Source of the DNA: Duganella sp. CF402
GTDB lineage: Bacteria > Pseudomonadota > Gammaproteobacteria > Burkholderiales > Burkholderiaceae_D
Length of the DNA: 64,000 bases
Direction: 5' to 3'
NCBI RefSeq assembly: GCF_900109645.1
Contig: NZ_FOBG01000002.1
Location: forward strand, 496,001-560,000
The stretch's first letter is position 1, and each line of letters opens with the position of its first letter. The notes under the pieces are model-generated. The model searched no databases, had not been told where the DNA came from, and worked only from the letters and a program-made list of their open reading frames with translations. The translations under genes were made by a program, and so were the position numbers. This document shows positions 33,824 to 42,167 of this stretch, piece after piece.

Positions 33824-35317
33824 TTATTTCATCTGGGGGAATGCAAATTCTGCGCCAGCGCTGGCGGTATTCGGCCAGCGCTGCATCACCGCTTTGTGGC
33901 GCGTGTAGAAGCGCACGCCTTCCGGACCGTATGCGTGATGATCGCCGAACAAGCTGCGCTTCCATCCACCGAAACTATTGAACGCCATCGGTACCGGCAG
34001 CGGCACATTCACGCCTACCATGCCGACCTGGATCTGTCGCACGAACTCGCGCGCCACGCCGCCGTCGCGCGTGTAGATCGCCACACCGTTGCCGTACTCG
34101 TTGCGGTTGATGAGCTCCACCGCACTGCCCACATCGGGAGAGCGCAACATGCACAGCACCGGGCCGAAAATCTCTTCCTTGTAGATCGTCATATCCGGCG
34201 TGACATGATCGAATAAAGTACCGCCGACAAAGAAGCCGTTCTCGCGTCCCGGTACTTTGAGATTACGTCCATCGACCACCAGCTTCGCGCCTTGCTCAAC
34301 ACCTTCGCCAATCAAGCGCTCTATACGCTGCTTGGCTGCGCTGGTAACGACAGGCCCCATTTCTGCATCCGACGCCATGCCGTCGCGCACTTTCAGTGCA
34401 GCGGTGCGCTTTGCCAGTGCATCGACAATCTTGTCGCCCGCATCGCCGACGGCGACGACCACGGAGATCGCCATGCAGCGTTCACCGGCTGAGCCGAAAG
34501 CGGCGCCCATCAGCGCATCAACCGTCATCTCCATGTCGGCATCCGGCATCACCACCATGTGATTCTTGGCGCCACCCAAAGCCTGCACGCGCTTGCCCGA
34601 TGCGCTGCCGCGCGAGTAGATGTATTCCGCAATCGGCGTCGAACCGACGAAGCTCACTGCCTGCACCACCGGATGATCGAGCAGCGCATCCACCGTCACC
34701 TTATCGCCCTGCACGACATTGAACACGCCGTCCGGCAAACCGGCTTCCTTCAACAGGCGCGCATGCAGCAGCGACGGCGATGGATCGCGCTCGGAAGGCT
34801 TGAGCACAAAAGTGTTCCCGCATGCGATCGCAATCGGGAACATCCACATCGGCACCATTACCGGGAAATTGAACGGCGTGATACCGGCCACCACACCCAG
34901 CGATTGCCGCATCGACCATGCATCGATACCGCGCGAGATCTGATCGGTGAATTCGCCCTTCAGCATTTGCGGAATGCCGACCGCGAACTCCACCATCTCG
35001 ATACCGCGCGCCACTTCGCCCTGCGCATCGGCGAAGGTCTTGCCATGCTCGCGCGTGATCAGCGCCGCGAAGTCGTCGGTGTGCTGCTGGCACAGTTGCA
35101 GGTACTTGAACAGCACACGTGCGCGCGTCAGCGGCGGCGTGGCAGACCACGCAGGGAACGCCTGCTCCGCCGCGCGCACGGCGGCGTCGACTTCCTCCAC
35201 CGTGCCGAGCGCCACTTTGGCGACCGGTTCACCCAATGCTGGATTGAACACGTCTGCATGGCGGCCGCTTTGCGTATCGACGTTAACGCCGTTGATGAAA
35301 TGGGTGATGGTATCCAT
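33824..35317 (-). CDS. mmsA: CoA-acylating (methyl)malonate-semialdehyde dehydrogenase
   Basis: A 497-residue aldehyde dehydrogenase of the MmsA/IolA type, with GVVAGITPFNFPVMVPMWMFP and the catalytic Cys in GSAGERCMAI (about 285). It converts malonate semialdehyde from uracil to acetyl-CoA, or methylmalonate semialdehyde from thymine to propionyl-CoA, with CO2 release. Its place between preT and ald, downstream of the aminotransferase gene, completes the route from pyrimidine to central metabolism. Confidence 0.92.
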   Translation of the reverse strand: MDTITHFINGVNVDTQSGRHADVFNPALGEPVAKVALGTVEEVDAAVRAAEQAFPAWSATPPLTRARVLFKYLQLCQQHTDDFAALITREHGKTFADAQGEVARGIEMVEFAVGIPQMLKGEFTDQISRGIDAWSMRQSLGVVAGITPFNFPVMVPMWMFPIAIACGNTFVLKPSERDPSPSLLHARLLKEAGLPDGVFNVVQGDKVTVDALLDHPVVQAVSFVGSTPIAEYIYSRGSASGKRVQALGGAKNHMVVMPDADMEMTVDALMGAAFGSAGERCMAISVVVAVGDAGDKIVDALAKRTAALKVRDGMASDAEMGPVVTSAAKQRIERLIGEGVEQGAKLVVDGRNLKVPGRENGFFVGGTLFDHVTPDMTIYKEEIFGPVLCMLRSPDVGSAVELINRNEYGNGVAIYTRDGGVAREFVRQIQVGMVGVNVPLPVPMAFNSFGGWKRSLFGDHHAYGPEGVRFYTRHKAVMQRWPNTASAGAEFAFPQMK

Positions 35318-35339
35318 GATGCTCTTTCAAATATGCGGC

Positions 35340-36455
35340 TTAGCCCAATAGCTTGTCCGCGTCTACATAGGTATAGCCAAGGCCGTGCGCCACCGCTTCA
35401 TAAGTAACGTGGCCCTGACAAACATTCAAACCGTTCTTCAAATGCGGGTTGGCTTTCAGTGCTTTCTGCCAGCCCTTGTCGGCCAGCGCGACCGCATGGC
35501 CTATCGTTGCGTTGTTCAATGCGAAGGTCGAAGTGCGCGCCACCGCGCCCGGCATATTCGCCACACAGTAGTGCACCACGCCGTCCACCACATACGTCGG
35601 CTGCTCGTGCGTGGTGGCGTGCGAGGTTTCAAAACAGCCACCCTGGTCGATCGCCACATCCACCACCACCGCGCCTTGCTTCATGCGCGAGATCATGGAC
35701 TTGGTGACCAGCTTGGGCGCCGCCGCGCCGGGCACCAGCACGCCGCCGATCACCAGGTCCGCATCCAGCACCGCTTCCTCGATCGAGTGCGCGTTGGAAT
35801 ACATGGTGGCGATGCGGTTGCCGTACACGAGGTCCAGTTGGCGCAGGCGGTCGATGTTCTTGTCCAGAATCGTCACTCGCGCACCGATGCCGACCGCCAT
35901 CTGCAAGGCATTGGTGCCGACCACGCCGGCGCCGATAATCGCGATATGCCCCGGCGCCACGCCCGGCACGCCGCCCAGCAGCAAACCCATGCCGCCCTTG
36001 GATTTTTCAAGGTGCGCGGCGCCAGCCTGAATCGACATGCGCCCCGCCACTTCGCTCATCGGCGCCAGCAGCGGCAAGCCGCCGTTGGCGCCGGTGATGG
36101 TTTCGTACGCGATGCAAACTGCGCCGGATTTGACCAGCGCTTTGGTCTGCTCCGGGTCCGGCGCAAGGTGCAGATAGGTGTACAGGATCTGGTCCTTGCG
36201 CAGCATCGCGCATTCCTGCGGTTGCGGCTCCTTCACCTTCACGATCATCTCGGCGCGGGCGAAAATCTCGGCCGCGTCTTCGACGATGCTGGCGCCGGAT
36301 GCTTCATACATCGCATCCGCAAGGCCGATGGCCGCGCCGGCGTTTTTCTGTACCAGTACTTGATGACCACGCAAAACGAGTTCCTTGACACTGGCCGGGG
36401 TAAGGCCAACACGGGACTCCTGGTTCTTGATCTCTTTTGGGACGCCGACCAGCAT
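35340..36455 (-). CDS. ald: Alanine dehydrogenase
   Basis: A 371-residue enzyme that begins MLVGVPKEIKNQESRVGLTP, the signature of the family, with the NAD motif IIGAGVVGTNALQMAVGIGA at about 171. It deaminates L-alanine to pyruvate. Here it regenerates the pyruvate acceptor of the adjacent omega-amino-acid:pyruvate aminotransferase and releases ammonia. AAAGGAG precedes the ATG. A long hairpin (36474-36506) separates it from the aminotransferase gene. Confidence 0.95.
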   Translation of the reverse strand: MLVGVPKEIKNQESRVGLTPASVKELVLRGHQVLVQKNAGAAIGLADAMYEASGASIVEDAAEIFARAEMIVKVKEPQPQECAMLRKDQILYTYLHLAPDPEQTKALVKSGAVCIAYETITGANGGLPLLAPMSEVAGRMSIQAGAAHLEKSKGGMGLLLGGVPGVAPGHIAIIGAGVVGTNALQMAVGIGARVTILDKNIDRLRQLDLVYGNRIATMYSNAHSIEEAVLDADLVIGGVLVPGAAAPKLVTKSMISRMKQGAVVVDVAIDQGGCFETSHATTHEQPTYVVDGVVHYCVANMPGAVARTSTFALNNATIGHAVALADKGWQKALKANPHLKNGLNVCQGHVTYEAVAHGLGYTYVDADKLLG

Positions 36456-36473
36456 GGTTTTCTCCTTTAAGTG

Positions 36474-36511
36474 AATTATTTCCCCCGCTGCGCGGGGGAA
36501 ATAATTTTTTT
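36474..36511 (+). terminator. 15-base perfect hairpin with T-tract between aminotransferase gene and ald
   Basis: The arms AATTATTTCCCCCGC (36474-36488) and GCGGGGGAAATAATT (36492-36506) are perfectly paired with a three-base loop, and a T-run follows on the plus strand (36505-36511). No plus-strand gene ends here. On the minus strand no T-run follows the stem, so for the operon it may act as an attenuator, mRNA stabiliser or processing site. Confidence 0.6.
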
Positions 36512-37826
36512 AATCTAGGTTTTTAAGTACTTCCCTCAGCTTTCCGAACAATTCATCGATATGTTTTTTCTCCAGCACCAGCGGTGGCGACAGCGCGATG
36601 ATGTCGCCGGTGGTGCGGATCAGGATGCCGTCTTCGAACGCTTTCTTGAATGCGGTGAACGCACGCACACCGGGCTTGCCCGCAATCGGCGCCAGCTCGA
36701 TACCGGCGATCAAACCGATGGTGCGGATGTCGATCACATGCGGCAGGCCTTTCAGCGAGTGCACGGCGTCGGCCCAGTACTCGGCCATGCCTGCGGCGTG
36801 TTCGAGGATCTTCTGTTCCTTGAATACTTCCAGCGTCGCCAGCGAAGCAGCGCAGGCCACCGGGTGGCCCGAGTAGGTGTAGCCGTGGAACAGCTCAATA
36901 CCGGCCGGTGCGTCCATGAAGGCGTCATGGATGTGCTGTTTGCTGAACACCGCGCCCATTGGAATGGTGCCGTTGGTGAGGCCCTTCGCGGTGGTCATCA
37001 TGTCCGGCTCGACATCGAAGTAATCGCCGGCGAACGGCGTGGTCAAGCGGCCGAAGCCCGTGATCACTTCATCGAAGATCAGCAGGATGCCGTGCTTGGT
37101 GCACAGCTCGCGCAGACGCTTGAGATAACCCTTGGGCGGAATCAGTACGCCGGTGGAACCAGCCACCGGCTCGACGATCACCGCCGCGATGGTCGAGGCG
37201 TCGTGCAGCGCGACGATCCGTTCCAGCTCATCGGCCAGGTTGGCGCCGTGTTCCGGCTCGCCGCGCGAGTAGGCGTTCTTATCGAGATTATGCGTGTGCG
37301 GCAGGTGATCGACACCCGGCAGCATCACGCCATACGGCTTGCGGTTGCCGGCGATACCGCCCACTGAAATGCCGCCGAAGCCAACGCCGTGATAGCCGCG
37401 TTCACGGCCGATCAGGCGCGTGCGGCTGGCTTCACCGCGCGCCTTGTGATACGCCAGCGCGATCTTCAGCGCGGTGTCCACCGCTTCGGAACCGGAGTTG
37501 GTGTAGAACACATGGCCGTAGCGATGGTTGGTGTACTCCATCAGCTTTTCAGCGAGGTCGAAAGCGGCCGGGTGGCCCATCTGGAAGGTCGGCGCGAAAT
37601 CGAGCTGGCCCACCATCTCGCGCACTGCGGCGACGATCTTCGGCTGCGCGTGGCCGCACGGCACGCACCACAGGCCGGCCGTGCCGTCCAGGATGCTGCG
37701 GCCGTCCACGTCCTTGTAGTACATCCCTTCCGCCGAAACCAGCAGGCGTGGATGTTGCTTGAAATCGCGGTTATTCGTGAATGGCATCCAGAAGGACGCC
37801 ATCGATTGCGGTCGTGACTCGTTCAT
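36510..37826 (-). CDS. Omega-amino acid:pyruvate aminotransferase (class III, beta-alanine type)
   Basis: A 438-residue PLP enzyme of class III. FWMPFTNNRDFKQHPRLLVSAEGMYYKD, FYTNSGSEAVDTALKIA, LLIFDEVITGFGR and the PLP lysine in TTAKGLTNGTIPMGAV are all present. It matches beta-alanine/omega-amino-acid:pyruvate aminotransferases, which give malonate semialdehyde and alanine. The ATG at 37826 follows GAGGAG; an in-frame ATG at 37832 would lie on that site. It is the first gene of the pyrimidine catabolic operon. Confidence 0.92.
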   Translation of the reverse strand: MNESRPQSMASFWMPFTNNRDFKQHPRLLVSAEGMYYKDVDGRSILDGTAGLWCVPCGHAQPKIVAAVREMVGQLDFAPTFQMGHPAAFDLAEKLMEYTNHRYGHVFYTNSGSEAVDTALKIALAYHKARGEASRTRLIGRERGYHGVGFGGISVGGIAGNRKPYGVMLPGVDHLPHTHNLDKNAYSRGEPEHGANLADELERIVALHDASTIAAVIVEPVAGSTGVLIPPKGYLKRLRELCTKHGILLIFDEVITGFGRLTTPFAGDYFDVEPDMMTTAKGLTNGTIPMGAVFSKQHIHDAFMDAPAGIELFHGYTYSGHPVACAASLATLEVFKEQKILEHAAGMAEYWADAVHSLKGLPHVIDIRTIGLIAGIELAPIAGKPGVRAFTAFKKAFEDGILIRTTGDIIALSPPLVLEKKHIDELFGKLREVLKNLD

Positions 37827-37854
37827 GCACATCTCCTCGTGGACTTTTTGACGA

Positions 37855-37882
37855 ACCGTAAAAAAAATTTACCAGTTGGCAA
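37855..37882 (-). promoter_or_regulatory. Candidate promoter of the pyrimidine catabolic operon
   Basis: On the minus strand TTGCCA (37882-37877) and TACGGT (37860-37855) are separated by 16 bases, 29 bases upstream of the aminotransferase start. The -10 match is moderate. Confidence 0.4.
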
Positions 37883-37883
37883 A
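37868..37883. promoter_or_regulatory. RutR-like operator in the divergent promoter
   Basis: TTTACCAGTTGGCAAA compares with the E. coli RutR palindrome TTGACCA-NN-TGGTCAA at 11 of 14 specified positions. It overlaps the candidate promoter of the operon, and a RutR-like gene lies in the divergent pair. Confidence 0.5.
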
Positions 37884-37989
37884 ATGATGATGCAATAATA
37901 GACAGCAGGACAACTATGGCACAGATACACATTTCATCAAACTGTCCAACCGTACAGGCAGCAAAAACACTACAGTTTTGGAGTTGAGG

Positions 37990-39417
37990 ATGGAAGAAGG
38001 GAGCTGGCCCTGCGTTGCCATTGAACGCAGGCAGAAGGGCAGCCTGGTCGAGCAGATCGTCACCGCGATCAGCAGCATGGTCGCGCGCCGCGAGTTGCGC
38101 ATCGGCACCAAAATGCCCTCGGTGCGACAGTTTGCCAAGTGTAATGGCGTCAGTACCTTTACAGTTGTCGAGGCCTACGACCGGCTGGTGACGCTGGGAT
38201 TGTTGTCCTCGCGCCGTGGCTCCGGTTATTTTGTGGCGCGCCAGGATCTGCCGGCCACGCTGCTGCCGGCCGCCCTGCAGGCCACGCCGCACGCCATCGA
38301 CGCATTGACGCCCGAGCTGTATTCCGGCGTCTCGGAAGCGCTGCCGGTGGGCGCCGGCTGGCTGCCGCCCGAGTGGTACGGCGAAGACACCATTCTCGAC
38401 GCCGTGCGCCAGGCCATGCGCATTCCCGCCAACCGCCTGCGCGGCTACGGCCATCCGCTCGGCTTCCCTACCCTGCGCCAGCACATGGCGGCCACGCTTA
38501 GCGACGAGCTGTTTCCGGTGGAAGCCGAACAAATCCTGCTGACCCACGGCGCCACGCACGCGTTTGATCTGATCCTGCGCACGCTCACCAAGCCGGGCGA
38601 CACGGTGTTCGTGGAAGATCCCGGCTACAGCAACCTGCTGTCGCTGATCCGCCACCACGGTTGCATAGCGGTCGGCATACCGCGCGGCGACAACGGGCTC
38701 GATCTGGACGCGCTGGCGCAGCAGGCGGCGCAGGCCCAGCCCAAGCTCATGTTCGTCAACACGGTGCTGCAAAATCCGCTCGGTACCTCGCTCAGCGCGG
38801 CGCAGGCGCACCGCCTGCTGGCCTTGGCCGAGCAGTTCGACTTCTGGCTGGTGGAGGACGACATCTACCGCGAACTGGCGCCGCGCGGCGAAGCCTCGCT
38901 GGCGGCGATGGACGGCTTGCGGCGCGTGATCCGCGTCGGCAGCTTTTCCAAGACGCTGTCGCCGGTGCTGCGGGTCGGTTCGATCTGCGCCTCGGCCTCG
39001 CTGATTCCGGAACTGCTGCGGGTGAAGATGCTGGCCGGCCTCACCACCTCCGAGATCAACGAGCGCGCGGTCTACCACGCCATCACCGCCCGCCCCTACA
39101 AGCGCATGGTGGACAAGCTGGTGACGCAGCTGGACGCCGGCCGCGAACGCGCCAGCGCCAGCCTGCGCGACGCCGGCCTGACGCTGCTGGCGCGGCCGCG
39201 CGGCGGCATGTTCGTCAGCGCTGGCTGGACCGACGCGCCGTCCGCCGACTGGAATGGCAAGATCATCGCCGACCAGGCGCTCAAGCACGGCATCCTGCTG
39301 TCGCCGTGCGACTTCTTCATGCTGCGCGCGCCGGAATCGATCTGGTTCCGTTTCAACGTAGCCTACGCAGACCACCCGCAACTGCTGAAATTCCTGGGAC
39401 AACTATGTCGACCGTGA
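37990..39417 (+). CDS. MocR-type regulator (GntR helix-turn-helix fused to aminotransferase domain)
   Basis: A 475-residue protein with an N-terminal GntR winged helix at about 18-85 (GTKMPSVRQFAKCNGVSTFTVVEAYDRL). A class-I aminotransferase-like domain follows at about 110-470, with the PLP lysine in GSFSKTLSPVLRVGS. MocR proteins use PLP as a sensor for amino compounds. Beta-alanine or a related beta-amino acid is a reasonable effector given the divergent catabolic operon. The start ATG 37990 follows TTGGAG. It overlaps the downstream TetR gene by 13 bases. Confidence 0.92.
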   Translation: MEEGSWPCVAIERRQKGSLVEQIVTAISSMVARRELRIGTKMPSVRQFAKCNGVSTFTVVEAYDRLVTLGLLSSRRGSGYFVARQDLPATLLPAALQATPHAIDALTPELYSGVSEALPVGAGWLPPEWYGEDTILDAVRQAMRIPANRLRGYGHPLGFPTLRQHMAATLSDELFPVEAEQILLTHGATHAFDLILRTLTKPGDTVFVEDPGYSNLLSLIRHHGCIAVGIPRGDNGLDLDALAQQAAQAQPKLMFVNTVLQNPLGTSLSAAQAHRLLALAEQFDFWLVEDDIYRELAPRGEASLAAMDGLRRVIRVGSFSKTLSPVLRVGSICASASLIPELLRVKMLAGLTTSEINERAVYHAITARPYKRMVDKLVTQLDAGRERASASLRDAGLTLLARPRGGMFVSAGWTDAPSADWNGKIIADQALKHGILLSPCDFFMLRAPESIWFRFNVAYADHPQLLKFLGQLCRP

Positions 39418-40064
39418 AAATCAACCGCCGCCTGCTCAACCGCGACAAGCTGGAAGCCGAGATCGCCGCCGTGGCGGTGCGTGTGTTCGCCGAATTCGGC
39501 TACGAGGGCACTTCGATCGCCACGGTGGCCGAGCAGGCCGGGCTGTCCAAGCAAAACCTGATGTACTACTTCCCCACCAAGCAGGTGCTATACCAGCGCG
39601 TGCTGGACGAAGTGCTGGACGAATGGCTGGCGCGCATGGAAAGCCTGGCCGACGCCGCGCAGGACCCGCGCGCCGTGCTGCGCGCCTACGTGCAGGCCAA
39701 GCTGAAATTCTCGCGCGAGAATCCGTGGGCGTCGCGCGTGTATGCGATGGAAGTGATCAGCGGCGCGCCGCTGTACGGCGGGCAGATTCAGAGCCGCGTG
39801 GTGCCGCTGGTGCGCAAGGATATCGAGGTGTTCGAGCAGTGGATCGCAGCGGGGAGGATTGCGCCGGTCAATGCGACGCATTTGCTGTTTGCGATCTGGG
39901 CGATGACGCAGTCCTACGCCGACTTCTCCGCCCAGATGGCGCTGGTGCTGAACCGCAAGCAGCTGACCAAAAAAGATTTCGACGATGCCGAGAAGGTCAT
40001 CGTCGACATGGTGCTGGCGGCGATTACTGTGCAGCCGCAGTTGCCTTCTTGCGACGTGCCGTGA
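39405..40064 (+). CDS. RutR-like TetR-family regulator
   Basis: A 219-residue TetR protein. The helix-turn-helix is at about 20-65 (FGYEGTSIATVAEQAGLSKQNLMYYFPTK). The rest follows E. coli RutR closely in pattern: LDEVLDEWL, FSRENPWASRVYAMEVISGAPL, HLLFAIWAMTQSYADFSAQM. RutR senses uracil or thymine and controls pyrimidine use, which fits the neighbouring operon. It starts inside the end of the MocR gene (translational coupling), and its 3' end overlaps the convergent PEP-CTERM gene by 41 bases. Confidence 0.88.
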   Translation: MSTVKINRRLLNRDKLEAEIAAVAVRVFAEFGYEGTSIATVAEQAGLSKQNLMYYFPTKQVLYQRVLDEVLDEWLARMESLADAAQDPRAVLRAYVQAKLKFSRENPWASRVYAMEVISGAPLYGGQIQSRVVPLVRKDIEVFEQWIAAGRIAPVNATHLLFAIWAMTQSYADFSAQMALVLNRKQLTKKDFDDAEKVIVDMVLAAITVQPQLPSCDVP

Positions 40065-40959
40065 AGCCGATCAGGCCCAGGCCGACCAGCAGCATGGCGT
40101 AGGTTTCCGGTTCCGGCACGGCGCTGGTGTAGCCTTTGACATTGGTGGCCCGGAAGTAGTTGCTGGCGTTGATCTGCACTTGCGAGGCCCAGGAATTCAC
40201 TACCACGTTGCCGTTGATAACGCCCTGGCCGCCGCTGACCGAAGCCTTGGGCGCGAGGACGCTGACGTTGGCGCCGGTGTTGATGCTGAGCGAAGTGGCG
40301 TCGGCAAAGTTGAACAGCACGTTGTAGCCGTCGAACGCCTGGTAGCCGCCCTGGAACAGCGCCGAGCTGCCGCTGACGTTGACGATCAGCGTGGCGCTCT
40401 TGCTGATGCCGCTCAGGTTGAAGTAGGTGCTGTTGTTCAGCGCGCTTGAACTGATGTCGAACACCTCCACCGCCTGGTTGCTGCCGGTGATGTAGACGCC
40501 GCCCCATTTCTCGACCGCGCTGCCGGTGTTGTCCAACTTGTCCAGCTGGCGCGAGGCCTGCTTCAGCTTGGCTTCGGCCTTGGCGAAGTTGACCGGCGAC
40601 TTACCGCCCTGCACCGGCGTGGCGGTGGTGGCGTTGCTGATGCTGCTCTTGCCGCCGACATAGGTGTCGCCGTTCAGGATGTCGCCGCCTTTGTAGGTCA
40701 GGTTGCCGCCGGCGACCAGCGCGTAGTGGCCGTAGGCGTCCTTGTTCTTCAGGTTGACGGTATAGGAGCTCAGCGTGACGTTGCCGGCAGCGACGATGGA
40801 ACCTTCAACGTCGGCGCTCGGTGCACTGAAATTGCCGAAAGAAAATACATTGGCCCCGCCCATCAGCGAGCTCAGGTCCAGCACTTCCGCCTGCGCGGAA
40901 CCCAGCGCGGCGAGCGACAAAGCAACGGAGGAGACAGCAGTTTTGAAGCCGACAGCCAT
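40024..40959 (-). CDS. PEP-CTERM protein with choice-of-anchor A domain
   Basis: A 311-residue exported protein. The signal peptide is at 1-24 (SLAALGSAQA). The body (about 30-275) has the repetitive beta-helix-like pattern of choice-of-anchor A proteins (SIVAAGNVTLSSYTVN, DTYVGGKSSIS, VLAPKASVSGGQGVINGNVVV). The sorting tail VPEPETYAMLLVGLGLIGF plus TARRKK is a PEP-CTERM signal for exosortase processing. No exosortase gene is in the window. A 28-base palindrome covers its ribosome site. It is the first of two such genes in tandem. Confidence 0.92.
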   Translation of the reverse strand: MAVGFKTAVSSVALSLAALGSAQAEVLDLSSLMGGANVFSFGNFSAPSADVEGSIVAAGNVTLSSYTVNLKNKDAYGHYALVAGGNLTYKGGDILNGDTYVGGKSSISNATTATPVQGGKSPVNFAKAEAKLKQASRQLDKLDNTGSAVEKWGGVYITGSNQAVEVFDISSSALNNSTYFNLSGISKSATLIVNVSGSSALFQGGYQAFDGYNVLFNFADATSLSINTGANVSVLAPKASVSGGQGVINGNVVVNSWASQVQINASNYFRATNVKGYTSAVPEPETYAMLLVGLGLIGFTARRKKATAAAQ

Positions 40960-40968
40960 GTGATTTTC

Positions 40969-40996
40969 CCTGTGAGAAATTTAAATTTCCCACAGG
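40969..40996. promoter_or_regulatory. 28-base near-perfect palindrome at the ribosome site of the PEP-CTERM gene
   Basis: The arms CCTGTGAGAAATTT (40969-40982) and AAATTTCCCACAGG (40983-40996) differ at one position and have no spacer. On the minus strand the end of the palindrome includes part of the AGGGA ribosome site 8-9 bases before the ATG at 40959. It could be an operator or an RNA hairpin that hides the start site. Confidence 0.6.
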
Positions 40997-41027
40997 ATAA
41001 CATGAATTCAACTTTCTTTGTTTTATT

Positions 41028-42098
41028 TTACGTACGGCAACGACGCGCCATGAAGCCGATCAGGCCCAGCCCGGCCAGCAGCATGGCGTAGGTTTCCGGC
41101 TCCGGCACCGGCAGGGTGCCGGTGTAGGCTCGCAGGTGGATTTCCGCGTGCTGGTCCAGCGCGTTGACGTAGACGCCGCCTTCGATGTTCTGGTTGTTGG
41201 TCAGCGTAGCCTTGGTGGCCAGGATGGAACCGCCGAACTGGTTTTGCACGGTCAGGCTGGTGGCGTTGTAGAAGTTCCAGATCATCTTGGCGCCGTAGTT
41301 GGGCGCGGCGCCGCCGAGGAAATCGTCCGCCAGGGTGGCGCTAGTGATATCGGTATTGAAGATGACGCTGGTGGCGCCGTCCAGGCCCGAGAACGAGAAG
41401 CGCTTGACCGTGTTGGAAAACAGCTGGGTGTCGATCGCGGTCAGGTCGAACACGGCCACGCCGTTTTTCACCACCGCCGTAAAGTTGGCCTGCTCGCCCA
41501 CGATGGAAACCGTGCTGCCGGTCGAGGCCAGCGATTTCAGCTGGCTCGACAGGCCGCCCAGCACGCCGGCGAAATTGGTCGAGCCGGCGGCCAGGCTGTT
41601 GGTCTCCTGCACCGAGCCGGCAAAGGTGGATGCAGTGATCTGGGTGACGCCGTGGTTGCCGCTGCCGGCGGTGCCGCTCACATAGTAGCTGCCGCTGCCG
41701 TTGAAGTCGGTGCTGTCGGTGTTGCCGTAGATGGCGCTGTGGCCGTTATTGATGCCGAGCTTACTGGTATTACCGTACACTACAGTGCCGTTGTCGGTGA
41801 CTTGTGCATTGTTGACCGCGTAGCCGCCCGGCGCGACGCCCACGCCCATCACGGTCAGGCCGGCGTAGTTGGAGGCTGGCACGTCGCCCGGGTGCATATC
41901 GAACACCGGGCTGTTGTTACCGGTCAGCGAACCGCCGATCCAGGTGCGGCCATCGATGTGGGAATCGCTCTTCACATTGGTCAGCACCACGGTGTTGAAT
42001 TGCTGCAGGGTTTGCAGCGCGGTCAGCGGAGCGGGGGCGGTTGCGGCTTGGACGGAACCAGCCAGCATCAGGGCAGTCAGGGCTACAGTGCGCGTCAT
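41028..42098 (-). CDS. Second PEP-CTERM protein with choice-of-anchor A domain
   Basis: A 356-residue protein. The signal peptide is at about 1-19 (ALTALMLAGSVQAA). The choice-of-anchor A body includes LTALQTLQQFNTVVLTNVKSDSHIDGRTWIGG, SILATKATLTNNQNIEGGVYVN and related segments. The tail VPEPETYAMLLAGLGLIGF is followed by MARRCRT. The ATG at 42098 is chosen since the signal peptide begins there and AGGA precedes it. It is a paralogue of the gene at 40024-40959, with nearly identical DNA over the sorting tail. Likely role: exopolysaccharide-associated surface or biofilm protein. Confidence 0.9.
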   Translation of the reverse strand: MTRTVALTALMLAGSVQAATAPAPLTALQTLQQFNTVVLTNVKSDSHIDGRTWIGGSLTGNNSPVFDMHPGDVPASNYAGLTVMGVGVAPGGYAVNNAQVTDNGTVVYGNTSKLGINNGHSAIYGNTDSTDFNGSGSYYVSGTAGSGNHGVTQITASTFAGSVQETNSLAAGSTNFAGVLGGLSSQLKSLASTGSTVSIVGEQANFTAVVKNGVAVFDLTAIDTQLFSNTVKRFSFSGLDGATSVIFNTDITSATLADDFLGGAAPNYGAKMIWNFYNATSLTVQNQFGGSILATKATLTNNQNIEGGVYVNALDQHAEIHLRAYTGTLPVPEPETYAMLLAGLGLIGFMARRCRT

Positions 42099-42167
42099 AT
42101 CGGTCCTGGGAGCAATAGTAAATAAGAAATAGAATTGTTTTAAGCATATCATTAATTTCCCAATTTC

